Origin: Prolixibacteraceae bacterium
Lineage (GTDB): Bacteria; Bacteroidota; Bacteroidia; Bacteroidales; Prolixibacteraceae
Direction: 5' to 3'
Length of the DNA: 64,000 nt
Assembly (NCBI GenBank): GCA_003457135.1
Contig: DMSQ01000059.1
Location: 23,922 to 87,921, forward strand
The position numbers and the translations under genes are program-made. The notes beneath the pieces were generated by a model. The model had not been told where the DNA came from and did not search any database. It worked only from the letters and a program-made list of their open reading frames with translations. Below, in pieces: positions 1 to 7,369 of the stretch (the stretch's first letter is position 1; each line of letters opens with the position of its first letter).

Positions 1-12
1 TCTCAAAATATC

Positions 13-39
13 AAGTGTCCGGCTACGGACACTTTTTTT
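13..39 (+). terminator. Rho-independent terminator of a gene upstream of the window
   Basis: A perfect 9-bp stem (13-21 with 26-34), a 4-nt loop and a T run through 39 form an intrinsic terminator on the + strand. It would end a rightward gene lying before the window. It also separates that gene from the convergent PadR gene. Confidence 0.8.
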
Positions 40-55
40 GTTTTTAGTCCTGTTT

Positions 56-385
56 TTATTTATACCAAAGTTTATTGAGCATAGAATTGACCAAATTCCA
101 TTCATCTTTCATCTTTTGCAATTCCTGTTTTCCATTGTCCAATATGTTGTAGTATTTTCTGGGACGTTCGTTCTCCTGCATTTTCCAATATGATTTAATT
201 AAACCCAAGGTTTCCATTTTCTTTAGAACAGGATAAATTGCTCCTTGGTTCCATTTAATCTGTCCTTCAGATAATTTTTTTACTTTCATAAGCATTTCAT
301 AACCATAGCTGTCATCCATAGCTAATAGCGAAAGCATTATTTTTGCTGCTGATGCGCCGACTACTTCTTTTGATATCTTTCCCAT
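56..385 (-). CDS. PadR family transcriptional regulator
   Basis: 109-residue winged-helix protein of the small PadR type. The segment with SYGYEMLMKVKKLS followed by GAIYPVLKKMETLGLI is the family signature, where the recognition helix and wing sort promoters. The family consists of dimeric repressors, often of transporters or membrane-stress genes. The start is placed at 385 (MGKISKEVV), because upstream in-frame codons add only an untypical tail and the promoter found at 451-481 leaves a leader of about 60 nt. It is a single gene whose 3' end faces the terminator at 13-39, so its other targets are not visible. The operator inside its own promoter indicates autoregulation. The family call is firm; the regulated process is unknown. 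Confidence 0.88.
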   Translation of the reverse strand: MGKISKEVVGASAAKIMLSLLAMDDSYGYEMLMKVKKLSEGQIKWNQGAIYPVLKKMETLGLIKSYWKMQENERPRKYYNILDNGKQELQKMKDEWNLVNSMLNKLWYK

Positions 386-450
386 GAATTTGATTTTTGA
401 TGAAATATAACTGGTATCCAGCCACAAAATTTAGATTGAAACACAATTAT

Positions 451-481
451 CAAAGTTATATCTAAATTAGATATATAACAA
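451..481 (-). promoter_or_regulatory. PadR promoter with overlapping palindromic operator
   Basis: On the minus strand TAACTTTG (458-451) matches the Bacteroidota -7 element TAnnTTTG, and a TTGT-like -33 element lies near 481. Between them is a 19-nt palindrome, 457-475, with 9-nt arms TATATCTAA / TTAGATATA around one central base. A dimeric PadR bound there would block its own promoter. The palindrome is seen directly; the binding is inferred. Confidence 0.6.
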
Positions 482-500
482 GTATAATCTTTAATCAATA

Positions 501-530
501 GATTGCTTCGTGGTGCCTCGTTGCAATGAC
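501..530. repeat. Fragment of a dispersed spacer repeat
   Basis: The stretch from GATTGCTTCG to TTGCAATGAC resembles the wording of a widespread intergenic repeat that runs from GATTGCTTCG to CGCAATGAC. The rest of 428-679 holds only the promoters listed separately. Confidence 0.3.
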
Positions 531-584
531 CAAAACCCATTTTTCGAAATGGACACAAACATGTAATTTAGAGTTTCAGTTTTC

Positions 585-630
585 TATATTTGACTAACTA
601 AACGACATTAATTAAACTTTTATAAATTTG
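585..630 (+). promoter_or_regulatory. Candidate promoters of the HAD gene
   Basis: Two matches to TAnnTTTG lie ahead of the HAD gene: TATATTTG at 585-592 and TAAATTTG at 623-630. The second gives a leader of about 45 nt. Neither has a clear TTTG at -33, so this is a weak call. Confidence 0.35.
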
Positions 631-679
631 GTGGTATTTACAGGTTTTGCCCAATCAACAACATGAACCAATTAAGAAA

Positions 680-1339
680 ATGACAAAAACAAAAGCTATT
701 ATATTTGATATGGACGGCACTCTGGTTGACAGTATTCCATTTCACAAAGAGGCCTGGCTATTGTTTTTAAAAAAGCATGATATTAACCTTGATCCGGACC
801 AGTTTCAGGCTCAAAATCATGGAAATCTTGGAGAAATGATAAGGAGATTTTTCGGACATGATATTTCTGATGAAAAAGCCGGGGAATTAGGCCAGGAAAA
901 AGAAATAATCTACAGGGATTTGTACAAAAAACATATAAAGGAAATAGATGGATTGACTGACCTTCTGAATACAATGAAAAAACGGAATATTAAAGCTTCA
1001 TTGGCAACCATGGGCGATACACCAAATATTGACTTTATTTTGGATGAACTGAAAATCAGACATTTTTTTCATTCCATAACCGGCGGCCACCAGATAGTGA
1101 GAGGGAAACCCGATGCGGAAATTTTTAAATTAGCTTTAAAAAAACTGAATTTTAAAAGCACGGAATGCATAGTGATCGAAGACTCCTTAGGAGGCGTTTA
1201 TTCAGCAATAAAGGCTGGATTAAAAGTAATTGGCATTACTACTTCACATTCAGCAGATGAGTTAAAGCAGAATGGCTGCTTCTATACCATTTCTGATTTT
1301 AAAGAACTGGATTTGGACTCTGTTCTCCAATCTTCTTGA
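680..1339 (+). CDS. HAD family hydrolase, beta-phosphoglucomutase-like
   Basis: 219-residue HAD phosphatase/phosphomutase of the type with a helical cap. Motif I is DMDGT at residues 10-14 (nucleophile D10, acid/base D12). Motif II is the ATMGDT region, the motif III lysine lies in GKPDAEIF, and motif IV is VIEDSLGGV. A TTG codon at 647 would extend the protein by 11 residues, but the ATG at 680 sits directly before the HAD core and is preferred. It lies 113 nt before the mannobiose operon on the same strand. It could process a sugar phosphate from that pathway, such as mannose 1-phosphate released by the phosphorylase. That link is only inferred, since beta-phosphoglucomutase-like HADs act on many substrates. 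Confidence 0.8.
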   Translation: MTKTKAIIFDMDGTLVDSIPFHKEAWLLFLKKHDINLDPDQFQAQNHGNLGEMIRRFFGHDISDEKAGELGQEKEIIYRDLYKKHIKEIDGLTDLLNTMKKRNIKASLATMGDTPNIDFILDELKIRHFFHSITGGHQIVRGKPDAEIFKLALKKLNFKSTECIVIEDSLGGVYSAIKAGLKVIGITTSHSADELKQNGCFYTISDFKELDLDSVLQSS

Positions 1340-1452
1340 ATCTACGCTGCATACGCTTTGATAAAAGATCAGGCTTGCTTTTGGATTTTTTTTTACTTTG
1401 TATTTGGGAGTTTTGGAATATAACATGAAGTGACACGTAAAAATCAGATAAC

Positions 1453-2634
1453 ATGAAATCAAACTTCAAAAAGAAAGTTCATAAACTGTTCGCTAAACAG
1501 GAGAAACTATTGTCGGCTAAAAATAAAAAGGTTAAAAATGGCAACGGGATTTTCGTCCGCTATAAAAACCCGGTTTTGACTGCCGCGCACACTCCGGTCA
1601 TCTGGCGGTACGATTTGGATGAACAAACCAATCCGTACCTGATGGAACGCATCGGAATGAATGCCACCATGAATTCGGGCGCCATGAAATGGAACGGTAA
1701 ATACATTCTGGTTGTCCGCGTGGAAGGAGTTGACCGCAAATCGTTCTTCGCCATTGCCGAAAGCCCTAATGGAATAGATAATTTCCGGTTCTGGGATTTT
1801 CCGGTTACCATTCCTGAAACCGAAATTCCGGATACCAATGTTTACGATATGCGGCTGACAGCCCATGAAGATGGCTGGATTTACGGCATTTTCTGTTCCG
1901 AACGTAAAGATCCGAATGCCGCGCCTGGCGATTTATCATCGGCAGTTGCTGCTGCAGGTATTGTTCGCACCAAAGATTTGGAAACCTGGGAACGACTACC
2001 GGACTTAAAAACGAAAAGCCAGCAACGCAATGTAGTTTTACACCATGAATTTGTTGATGGAAAATATGCTTTATATACCCGACCACAGGATGGATTTATT
2101 GATGCCGGAAGTGGCGGTGGAATTGGCTGGGCGCTTGTTGACAACATGACCTGCGCTGAAGTGAAAGACGAAAAAATCATCAATTTCCGTTACTATCATA
2201 CGATCAAAGAGGTGAAAAACGGCGAAGGTCCGCATCCGATTAAAACAGAAAAAGGCTGGCTGCACCTGGCTCACGGTGTGCGCGGTTGCGCTGCCGGTTT
2301 ACGTTATGTGCTGTACCTGTATATGACCGATTTACAGGATCCTTCGAAACTGATTGCCGAACCTGCCGGTCATTTGATGGGTCCAATCGGCGAAGAAAGG
2401 GTGGGGGATGTGTCGAATGTACTTTTCACCAATGGTTGGATTGCCGATGAAGATGGAACCGTGTTCATTTATTACGCTTCGTCGGATACCCGCATGCATG
2501 TTGCCACTTCAACCGTTGACAAACTGGTGGATTACTGCCTGAATTCGCCTGCCGATGGATATCGCTCTGCTGCTTCGGTAGAAACGCTGAAAGCGCAGAT
2601 TGCCAAAAACCTGGAAATTCTGGAGAAAAAATAG
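1453..2634 (+). CDS. 4-O-beta-D-mannosyl-D-glucose phosphorylase (GH130 subfamily 1)
   Basis: 393 residues, the usual length of GH130_1 enzymes, which phosphorolyse mannosyl-beta-1,4-glucose to mannose 1-phosphate and glucose in the cytoplasm. The YDMRL motif puts the candidate proton-donor aspartate at D132, next to the position described for the Bacteroides fragilis enzyme (D131). A five-bladed beta-propeller composition and the conserved GEGPHPIKT segment support the family. No signal peptide is present. It heads a phosphorylase-symporter-epimerase order that matches the known B. fragilis mannan-disaccharide operon. The mannanase gene of that operon is absent here, so substrate release must be encoded elsewhere. 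The family is near certain; the exact disaccharide specificity rests on context. Confidence 0.92.
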   Translation: MKSNFKKKVHKLFAKQEKLLSAKNKKVKNGNGIFVRYKNPVLTAAHTPVIWRYDLDEQTNPYLMERIGMNATMNSGAMKWNGKYILVVRVEGVDRKSFFAIAESPNGIDNFRFWDFPVTIPETEIPDTNVYDMRLTAHEDGWIYGIFCSERKDPNAAPGDLSSAVAAAGIVRTKDLETWERLPDLKTKSQQRNVVLHHEFVDGKYALYTRPQDGFIDAGSGGGIGWALVDNMTCAEVKDEKIINFRYYHTIKEVKNGEGPHPIKTEKGWLHLAHGVRGCAAGLRYVLYLYMTDLQDPSKLIAEPAGHLMGPIGEERVGDVSNVLFTNGWIADEDGTVFIYYASSDTRMHVATSTVDKLVDYCLNSPADGYRSAASVETLKAQIAKNLEILEKK

Positions 2635-2650
2635 TTCTAACTAATTCAAT

Positions 2651-2695
2651 AACTTTTCCAAAGTTTTATAATTAGGATAAAACTTTGGAAAAGTT
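2651..2695. repeat. Perfect 19-bp inverted repeat inside the mannobiose operon
   Basis: The arms 2651-2669 and 2677-2695 are exact reverse complements around a 7-nt loop. There is no T run after the stem, so it is not a standard terminator. It may stabilise or process the mRNA between the phosphorylase and symporter genes, or be a small repetitive element. Confidence 0.8.
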
Positions 2696-2733
2696 TAAAA
2701 TTAAAAAACCTAACTAAAAATAAATCTATACCT

Positions 2734-4158
2734 ATGGCTATTGAAAAAATCACCCTGAAGGAGAAAATCGGTTACGGATTTGGCGATGCCGCTTCATCCA
2801 TGTTTTGGAAGATTTTCGGAATGTATTCTTTATTTTTTTATACCGATGTTCTTGGAATTACGGCTGCTGCGGCCGGAACCATGTTTCTGGTTGCCCGTTT
2901 GTGGGATTCTTTCTTCGACGTTTTTGTAGGAATTATCAGCGACCGCACCAAAAGCCGCTATGGAAAATACCGCCCGTACTTATTATGGTTCGCCATTCCA
3001 TTTGCGGTCATGGGCGCCATCACGTTCTTTGCTCCTGACTTCGGTCAAACCGGTAAATTAATTTACGCATACATCACCTACTCCCTGATGATGATTGTGT
3101 ATTCGATGATCAATGTACCATACGCATCATTGCTTGGAGCCATTTCGTCCGATCCTACTGAACGGAATTCGCTCTCTTCTTACCGCATGTCGTTTGCTTT
3201 CATTGGCAGTTTTATAACCTTCATGTTGCTTCAACCTCTGATTGACTTTTTTTCCAAAACATTTGGTAACGAAGGTATTGCTCAAACTACAAAGGCTTTA
3301 GAAAACTCTGTAAGCACCTCTCCTGTTGGCTGGGTTATGGGAGTTGGTGCGATAGGAATGATTTGCGTGATCTTGTTTTTATTGTGTTTCAGTTGGACAA
3401 AAGAAAGGGTAACACAAATCGAGAGCGAAAAAAAAGTTTCCATCAGGCAGGATTTAAAAAATTTGCTTCACAATGCTCCCTGGTGGATTCTGGTTGCAAC
3501 AGGATTGGCTGCTTTGCTTTTCAATGCGGTGCGCGATAGTGTTGCGATCTACTTTTTCAAGGATTACGTGCAAAGTACCTATAAAATGCCAGGAACCAGA
3601 TGGGATATGACTACCATTTACTTCCTTGTCGGTCAGGCCGCCAACTTAATCGGGGTAATGGCTGCTCCGGCAATTTCCAGAAAATATGGTAAAAAAAGAA
3701 CCTATATGATTGCCATGTTAATTGCCGGTGTCTTAAGCACTGGCTTTTATTTCATTCCGAACAACATCACCTGGATATTGATTTTCCAGTTCATGATTTC
3801 CATTTTCGCCGGATATGTGCTGCCCTTGTTGTGGTCGATGTTTGCCGATATTGTAGATCATCAGGAAATACTAACCGGACGCCGTGCTACAGGATTAATT
3901 TTCTCATCTTCTTCGATGTCACAAAAACTGGGTTGGGCTTTTGGCTCGGCAATGAGCGGATGGATTCTTGCTCTTTTCCATTATATGCCCAAAGCATTGG
4001 AACAAAGTCAGGAAACCATTTTTGGAGAGCAAATCATGATCAGTATAATGCCTGCTGTATGCTGTGTACTGGCTTTTGTAGGCATGTTTTTCTATCCGCT
4101 TACCGATAAAAAGGTCAGGGAAAATTCGGAACAACTCGCTCTAAAAAGAAATAAGTAA
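2734..4158 (+). CDS. GPH family cation:sugar symporter (MelB-like), probable mannobiose importer
   Basis: 474-residue integral membrane protein with about 12 hydrophobic helices. The N-terminus, with GYGFGDAASSMFW, then LWDSFFDVFVGIISDRT and the basic loop after it, is typical of glycoside-pentoside-hexuronide symporters of the MFS fold (MelB type). These use Na+ or H+ to import di- and oligosaccharides. It sits between the mannosylglucose phosphorylase (99 nt upstream) and the 2-epimerase (45 nt downstream), so it most likely brings mannobiose across the inner membrane. There are no frameshifts and the length is normal. Specificity is inferred from the operon only. Confidence 0.9.
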   Translation: MAIEKITLKEKIGYGFGDAASSMFWKIFGMYSLFFYTDVLGITAAAAGTMFLVARLWDSFFDVFVGIISDRTKSRYGKYRPYLLWFAIPFAVMGAITFFAPDFGQTGKLIYAYITYSLMMIVYSMINVPYASLLGAISSDPTERNSLSSYRMSFAFIGSFITFMLLQPLIDFFSKTFGNEGIAQTTKALENSVSTSPVGWVMGVGAIGMICVILFLLCFSWTKERVTQIESEKKVSIRQDLKNLLHNAPWWILVATGLAALLFNAVRDSVAIYFFKDYVQSTYKMPGTRWDMTTIYFLVGQAANLIGVMAAPAISRKYGKKRTYMIAMLIAGVLSTGFYFIPNNITWILIFQFMISIFAGYVLPLLWSMFADIVDHQEILTGRRATGLIFSSSSMSQKLGWAFGSAMSGWILALFHYMPKALEQSQETIFGEQIMISIMPAVCCVLAFVGMFFYPLTDKKVRENSEQLALKRNK

Positions 4159-4203
4159 GTGAATTAATTAGACATTTTTCATACTCATACTTAAGTAAAA
4201 TTA

Positions 4204-5394
4204 ATGCAAAATATTCCTATTGAACTCAGTCAACAGGTTCATGATGAATTGATACAAAATATTCTGCCGTTCTGGTCAGAAAAAATGATTGATCATGAAA
4301 ATGGTGGTTTTTACGGACAAATGAAAGGAGATGATAAGTTAATTCCTGAAGCCGGTAAAGGCGGAATCCTGAATGCGCGTATCCTCTGGACGTTTTCGTC
4401 AGCCTTTCTTCAGGAAAAAAATCCGGTTTACCTCAAAATGGCAAACCGCGCCAAAGATTTTATCCTGGACTATTTTTTCGATCCTGAATATGGCGGAACA
4501 TACTGGACCATTTCTTTTGACGGAAAACCAGTTGATACCAAAAAGCAAATCTATTCCCAGGCTTTCTTCCTTTATGCTTTTACTAAACATTACCGTGCAA
4601 CAGGTGAAGAATCGAGCTTACTGACCGCCATCGAACTTTTTCGGATCATCGAAAAATACAGTTTTGATCGGGAGTTGAACGGCTATTTCGAAGCATACAG
4701 CCGCGACTGGATTTTGCTTGAAGATCTTCGCCTGAGCGAGAAGGACGAGAATGAGAAGAAAACGATGAACACGCATCTTCATATTCTGGAGGCTTATACA
4801 AACCTTTACCGGGTCTGGAAAGACGACAGGCTTGAAATTCAATTGCGCAATCTGATCGAAATTTTCCTTGAAAAGATATTCAACCGGAAGACCAAACATC
4901 TGGATTTGTTTTTCGACGAGAACTGGAATGTAAAATCTACCATTATTTCCTTTGGCCACGATATTGAAGCTTCGTGGCTGATTGATGAGGCTGCACGTGT
5001 TTTAGCCGATCTGGTTTTACTGGCCGAAGTCCAGAAAATATGCATCAAAATTGCCAAAGCGGCCTGCGAGGGTTTGCAGCCCGATGGCAGCCTGGTTTAT
5101 GAACTGGACAAAGGTATTTTGGATACCGACCGGCATTGGTGGGTACAGGCTGAAGGCTTGGTGGGTTTCCTGAATGCCTTTGAATTAACCGGCAAATCAC
5201 ACTGGCTTAACAAAGCTCAAAATTGCTGGAACTTTATTTCTGCTAATCTGATTGATCGGGCAGGAGGGGAATGGTTCTGGAGTGTTTCTGAAACTGGAAT
5301 TCCTAACCGGAACGGAGATAAAGCCGGTTTCTGGAAATGCCCGTATCACAACAGCCGGATGTGTTTGGAGGTCATGATGCGTGTGAAAAAATAA
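4204..5394 (+). CDS. Cellobiose/mannobiose 2-epimerase (AGE family)
   Basis: 396-residue (alpha/alpha)6-barrel enzyme of the N-acylglucosamine 2-epimerase superfamily. It epimerises the reducing-end sugar at C2, here most likely mannobiose to mannosylglucose, the substrate of the GH130 enzyme upstream. Three histidines fall at residues 193, 252 and 382, in THLHILEAY, GHDIEASW and CPYHNSRM. Their spacing of 59 and 130 is nearly the same as that of the catalytic histidines of characterised cellobiose 2-epimerases. The WWVQAEG motif is also typical. No signal peptide; cytoplasmic. Gene order with the phosphorylase and symporter makes the mannobiose role probable. Confidence 0.92.
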   Translation: MQNIPIELSQQVHDELIQNILPFWSEKMIDHENGGFYGQMKGDDKLIPEAGKGGILNARILWTFSSAFLQEKNPVYLKMANRAKDFILDYFFDPEYGGTYWTISFDGKPVDTKKQIYSQAFFLYAFTKHYRATGEESSLLTAIELFRIIEKYSFDRELNGYFEAYSRDWILLEDLRLSEKDENEKKTMNTHLHILEAYTNLYRVWKDDRLEIQLRNLIEIFLEKIFNRKTKHLDLFFDENWNVKSTIISFGHDIEASWLIDEAARVLADLVLLAEVQKICIKIAKAACEGLQPDGSLVYELDKGILDTDRHWWVQAEGLVGFLNAFELTGKSHWLNKAQNCWNFISANLIDRAGGEWFWSVSETGIPNRNGDKAGFWKCPYHNSRMCLEVMMRVKK

Positions 5395-5467
5395 TTTCAA
5401 GTTTCAGGTTTCAAATTCCATGTTGGGCGTTGGAACTTGAAATCTGGAATTTGGAACTTTATCAGTT
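5395..5467. repeat. Degenerate spacer repeat
   Basis: The 73-nt spacer is made of degenerate copies of AAGTTTCAGG / GGAACTTGAAA-like words in both orientations. This composition is seen again at 10196-10216 and in other spacers of the window. No promoter is evident. Confidence 0.4.
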
Positions 5468-6007
5468 ATGTATCAAAAGCAGATTTATATCATCACCGGC
5501 GGCCCCGGGTTTGGTAAAACAGAGCTTGTCAAAGAACTTCGAAGGGCTGGATACCTGTGTTCACAAGAGTTTGCCCGCGATTTGATTGAGAAGCAAATGT
5601 CAATTGGAGGAGAGATTCTTCCCTGGAAAAACCCAAAGCTTTTTCAGGAAGAAATATTACGGAAAAGGATTGCCTTTTTTGAGTCGGTTCCTGATGGTGT
5701 GGTGGCTTTTGCCGATCGTGGAATCCCGGACCAATTGGCTTTTGCCCGTTACAAAGGATTTGGCGCTCCTGAAATATTAATCCAAAGCTCTTTAAAATAC
5801 CGCTATTCACCATTAGTGTTTGTAACTCCGCCTTGGTCCGATATATTCGCCAATGATGATGTCAGAACTGAATCATACAACGATGCAGTCTGGATTCATC
5901 AATTTGTTTTGGACGCTTATATTGGTTTGAATTATCAGGCAATAGAATTACCTTTATCTTCAGTAAAAAGCAGAGTTGAATTTATTCTCCAAACCATAAA
6001 ACTTTAA
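5468..6007 (+). CDS. P-loop ATPase, AAA_28 type
   Basis: 179-residue protein starting with a hydrophobic strand and the Walker A motif GGPGFGKT at residues 11-18. An aspartate-containing strand (VVAFADRGIPDQ) follows in the usual Walker B region. It resembles the small stand-alone AAA_28 ATPases that share a fold with nucleotide kinases; their function is not established. The next gene begins 3 nt after the stop, so the two are co-transcribed. They lie 73 nt behind the mannobiose operon on the same strand, but a metabolic link cannot be shown. It could phosphorylate a small molecule; no substrate is proposed. Confidence 0.75.
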   Translation: MYQKQIYIITGGPGFGKTELVKELRRAGYLCSQEFARDLIEKQMSIGGEILPWKNPKLFQEEILRKRIAFFESVPDGVVAFADRGIPDQLAFARYKGFGAPEILIQSSLKYRYSPLVFVTPPWSDIFANDDVRTESYNDAVWIHQFVLDAYIGLNYQAIELPLSSVKSRVEFILQTIKL

Positions 6008-6010
6008 GAA

Positions 6011-6775
6011 ATGAACATGAACCGACGTAATTTTTTTAGTACAGTTACTACCGGAACTATTGGTCTGGTTGCAATTCCTGAAATTCTTTCGGCTGCAATG
6101 CCGTCAGGCGAAAAGAAACATAAAGGAGTATTATCTTCGTTGAAAACCGGCGATGTGATTCTTTTTCAGGGAGATTCGATTACAGATGCGGGTCGCGAAA
6201 AAGTCAATCAACTGGCCAATTCCCCGGCATCTTTTGGATCGGGTTATGCCTTTATGGCTGGTGCCAATTTATTGAATACCATGGCTTCCAGTCAATTTTC
6301 AATTTATAATCGTGGAATCAGCGGAAATAAAGTATTCCAACTGGCCGAACGCTGGCAAAAAGATTGTTTGGATTTGAAGCCAAACATTCTCAGTATTTTA
6401 ATTGGTGTCAACGATTTCTGGCATAAGCTGAATGGCAAGTATGATGGAACGGTTGAAAAGTATGAAAACGATTATCGCCAGCTTTTAACCCTGACTAAAA
6501 AGATGCTTCCTGAAATAAAACTAGTTATCTGTGAGCCTTTTGCAGTCCAGGATGGGTCAGCGGTTGATGAAAAATGGTTTCCCGAATTTGATGGATACCG
6601 TGCTTCAGCAAAAAAACTGGCAGATGAATTTGAGAGTATTTTTATTCCATACCAGACCATTTTCGATGAAGCACAGAAACATGCCCCCGGCAAATACTGG
6701 ACAGGCGATGGGGTTCATCCTTCCATGGCAGGTAATTCGCTGATGGCAGAAGCCTGGCTGAAAGCTGTTAAATAA
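6011..6775 (+). CDS. Exported SGNH/GDSL hydrolase
   Basis: 254 residues. The N-terminus NRRNFF plus a hydrophobic stretch to about residue 28 is a Tat-type signal peptide. The SGNH blocks are in order: GDSIT with nucleophile S56, a glycine at RGISGNK (about 105), GVND with N134, and DGVHP with D233 and H236 completing the catalytic residues. Family members are esterases, acyl hydrolases or carbohydrate acetylesterases. A carbohydrate-deacetylating role would fit the upstream mannan genes, because natural mannans are often acetylated, but that is inference. It starts 3 nt after the ATPase gene. Confidence 0.88.
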   Translation: MNMNRRNFFSTVTTGTIGLVAIPEILSAAMPSGEKKHKGVLSSLKTGDVILFQGDSITDAGREKVNQLANSPASFGSGYAFMAGANLLNTMASSQFSIYNRGISGNKVFQLAERWQKDCLDLKPNILSILIGVNDFWHKLNGKYDGTVEKYENDYRQLLTLTKKMLPEIKLVICEPFAVQDGSAVDEKWFPEFDGYRASAKKLADEFESIFIPYQTIFDEAQKHAPGKYWTGDGVHPSMAGNSLMAEAWLKAVK

Positions 6776-7123
6776 GGCCCCTCCCAACCTCCCCGAGGGG
6801 GAGGAGAAAGGCATAAAAACAGAAGTGATCGAATGATATTCCAGTGGAAACGGATTGTAGATAAAACGGAAGTTATTAGATCGCCATTCTTCAAATTTTC
6901 ATCGACCCTTGATCGGAGCGAGTGCGAGGGCAGTCAAAACGCCCGGCTGAGGGTTCGTTTTGACAAGATTTTTGCTTACTTTTCATCGAATGGAAAAGTA
7001 AGAGCCAGTCCGGCTTGAGGACAATAGATTCTGATAAGGAATAAATCCTAATCATACCCACACTATACTTTGAAGTGATCCAACAGAAGGTTTGCTGAAA
7101 AGAAAAGCAGTTTGAAAAATAAA
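6776..7123. repeat. Gene-free stretch with palindromic spacer repeats
   Basis: It holds a CCTCCCC/GGGGAGG hairpin at 6788-6804 with the CCCCTCCCAACCTCC wording seen in other spacers here. A second hairpin at 6975-7002 has 10-bp arms CTTACTTTTC / GAAAAGTAAG and an 8-nt loop, inside a GC-rich stretch at 6900-7020. No convincing gene is present; a 61-codon frame at 6833-7018 looks accidental. Confidence 0.5.
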
Positions 7124-7147
7124 CAAGGGCAGATAAATCTGCCCTTG
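7124..7147 (-). terminator. Orphan minus-strand terminator
   Basis: A perfect 10-bp stem CAAGGGCAGA / TCTGCCCTTG with a 4-nt loop is followed on the minus strand by TTTATTTTTC. It faces no intact minus-strand gene, only the short broken frame at 7173-7281. Confidence 0.55.
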
Positions 7148-7172
7148 AAAGGTTCTACCGGGAATTGATTGA

Positions 7173-7281
7173 TTAGTTCGGATAACCGATAGCTTTTTTA
7201 TGAATTATCAAAATACAATCGTTAGTAAAACTTCGAATTATCTGTTTTAGTATGCTGTATCTGGTTTATTTTTCGCTCCAT
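7173..7281 (-). pseudogene. Possible small gene broken by a 1-nt shift
   Basis: A minus-strand ATG at 7281 opens a frame that stops early. Removing one T in the TTTT run near 7230 joins it to a second frame ending in KKAIGYPN, giving 35 codons that end 25 nt before the terminator at 7124-7147. The product is not recognised. The call rests only on frame continuity and terminator position. Confidence 0.25.
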
Positions 7282-7336
7282 TAATGGTAAAACATGACTC
7301 AACTGTATTTAGGGTGAACTATTCTTTCTCAAATAT

Positions 7337-7344
7337 TATCTTTG
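7337..7344 (+). promoter_or_regulatory. Promoter of the S9 peptidase gene
   Basis: TATCTTTG matches TAnnTTTG exactly. It predicts transcription starting near 7351, which leaves about 19 nt before the ATG at 7370 and supports that start over the TTG at 7355. No clear -33 element is visible. Confidence 0.5.
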
Positions 7345-7369
7345 AGAGCAACTTTTGAAAAAGTCAATT

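Noticed and set aside
594..608. 15-nt match to the right end of the element at 33176-33303
   Set aside because: A single 15-nt match is expected by chance in 64 kb of AT-rich sequence, and no partner left end is found near 594.
6833..7018. 61-codon + strand frame
   Set aside because: It lies in repeat-rich DNA, crosses hairpins, and the peptide has no plausible family or start context.
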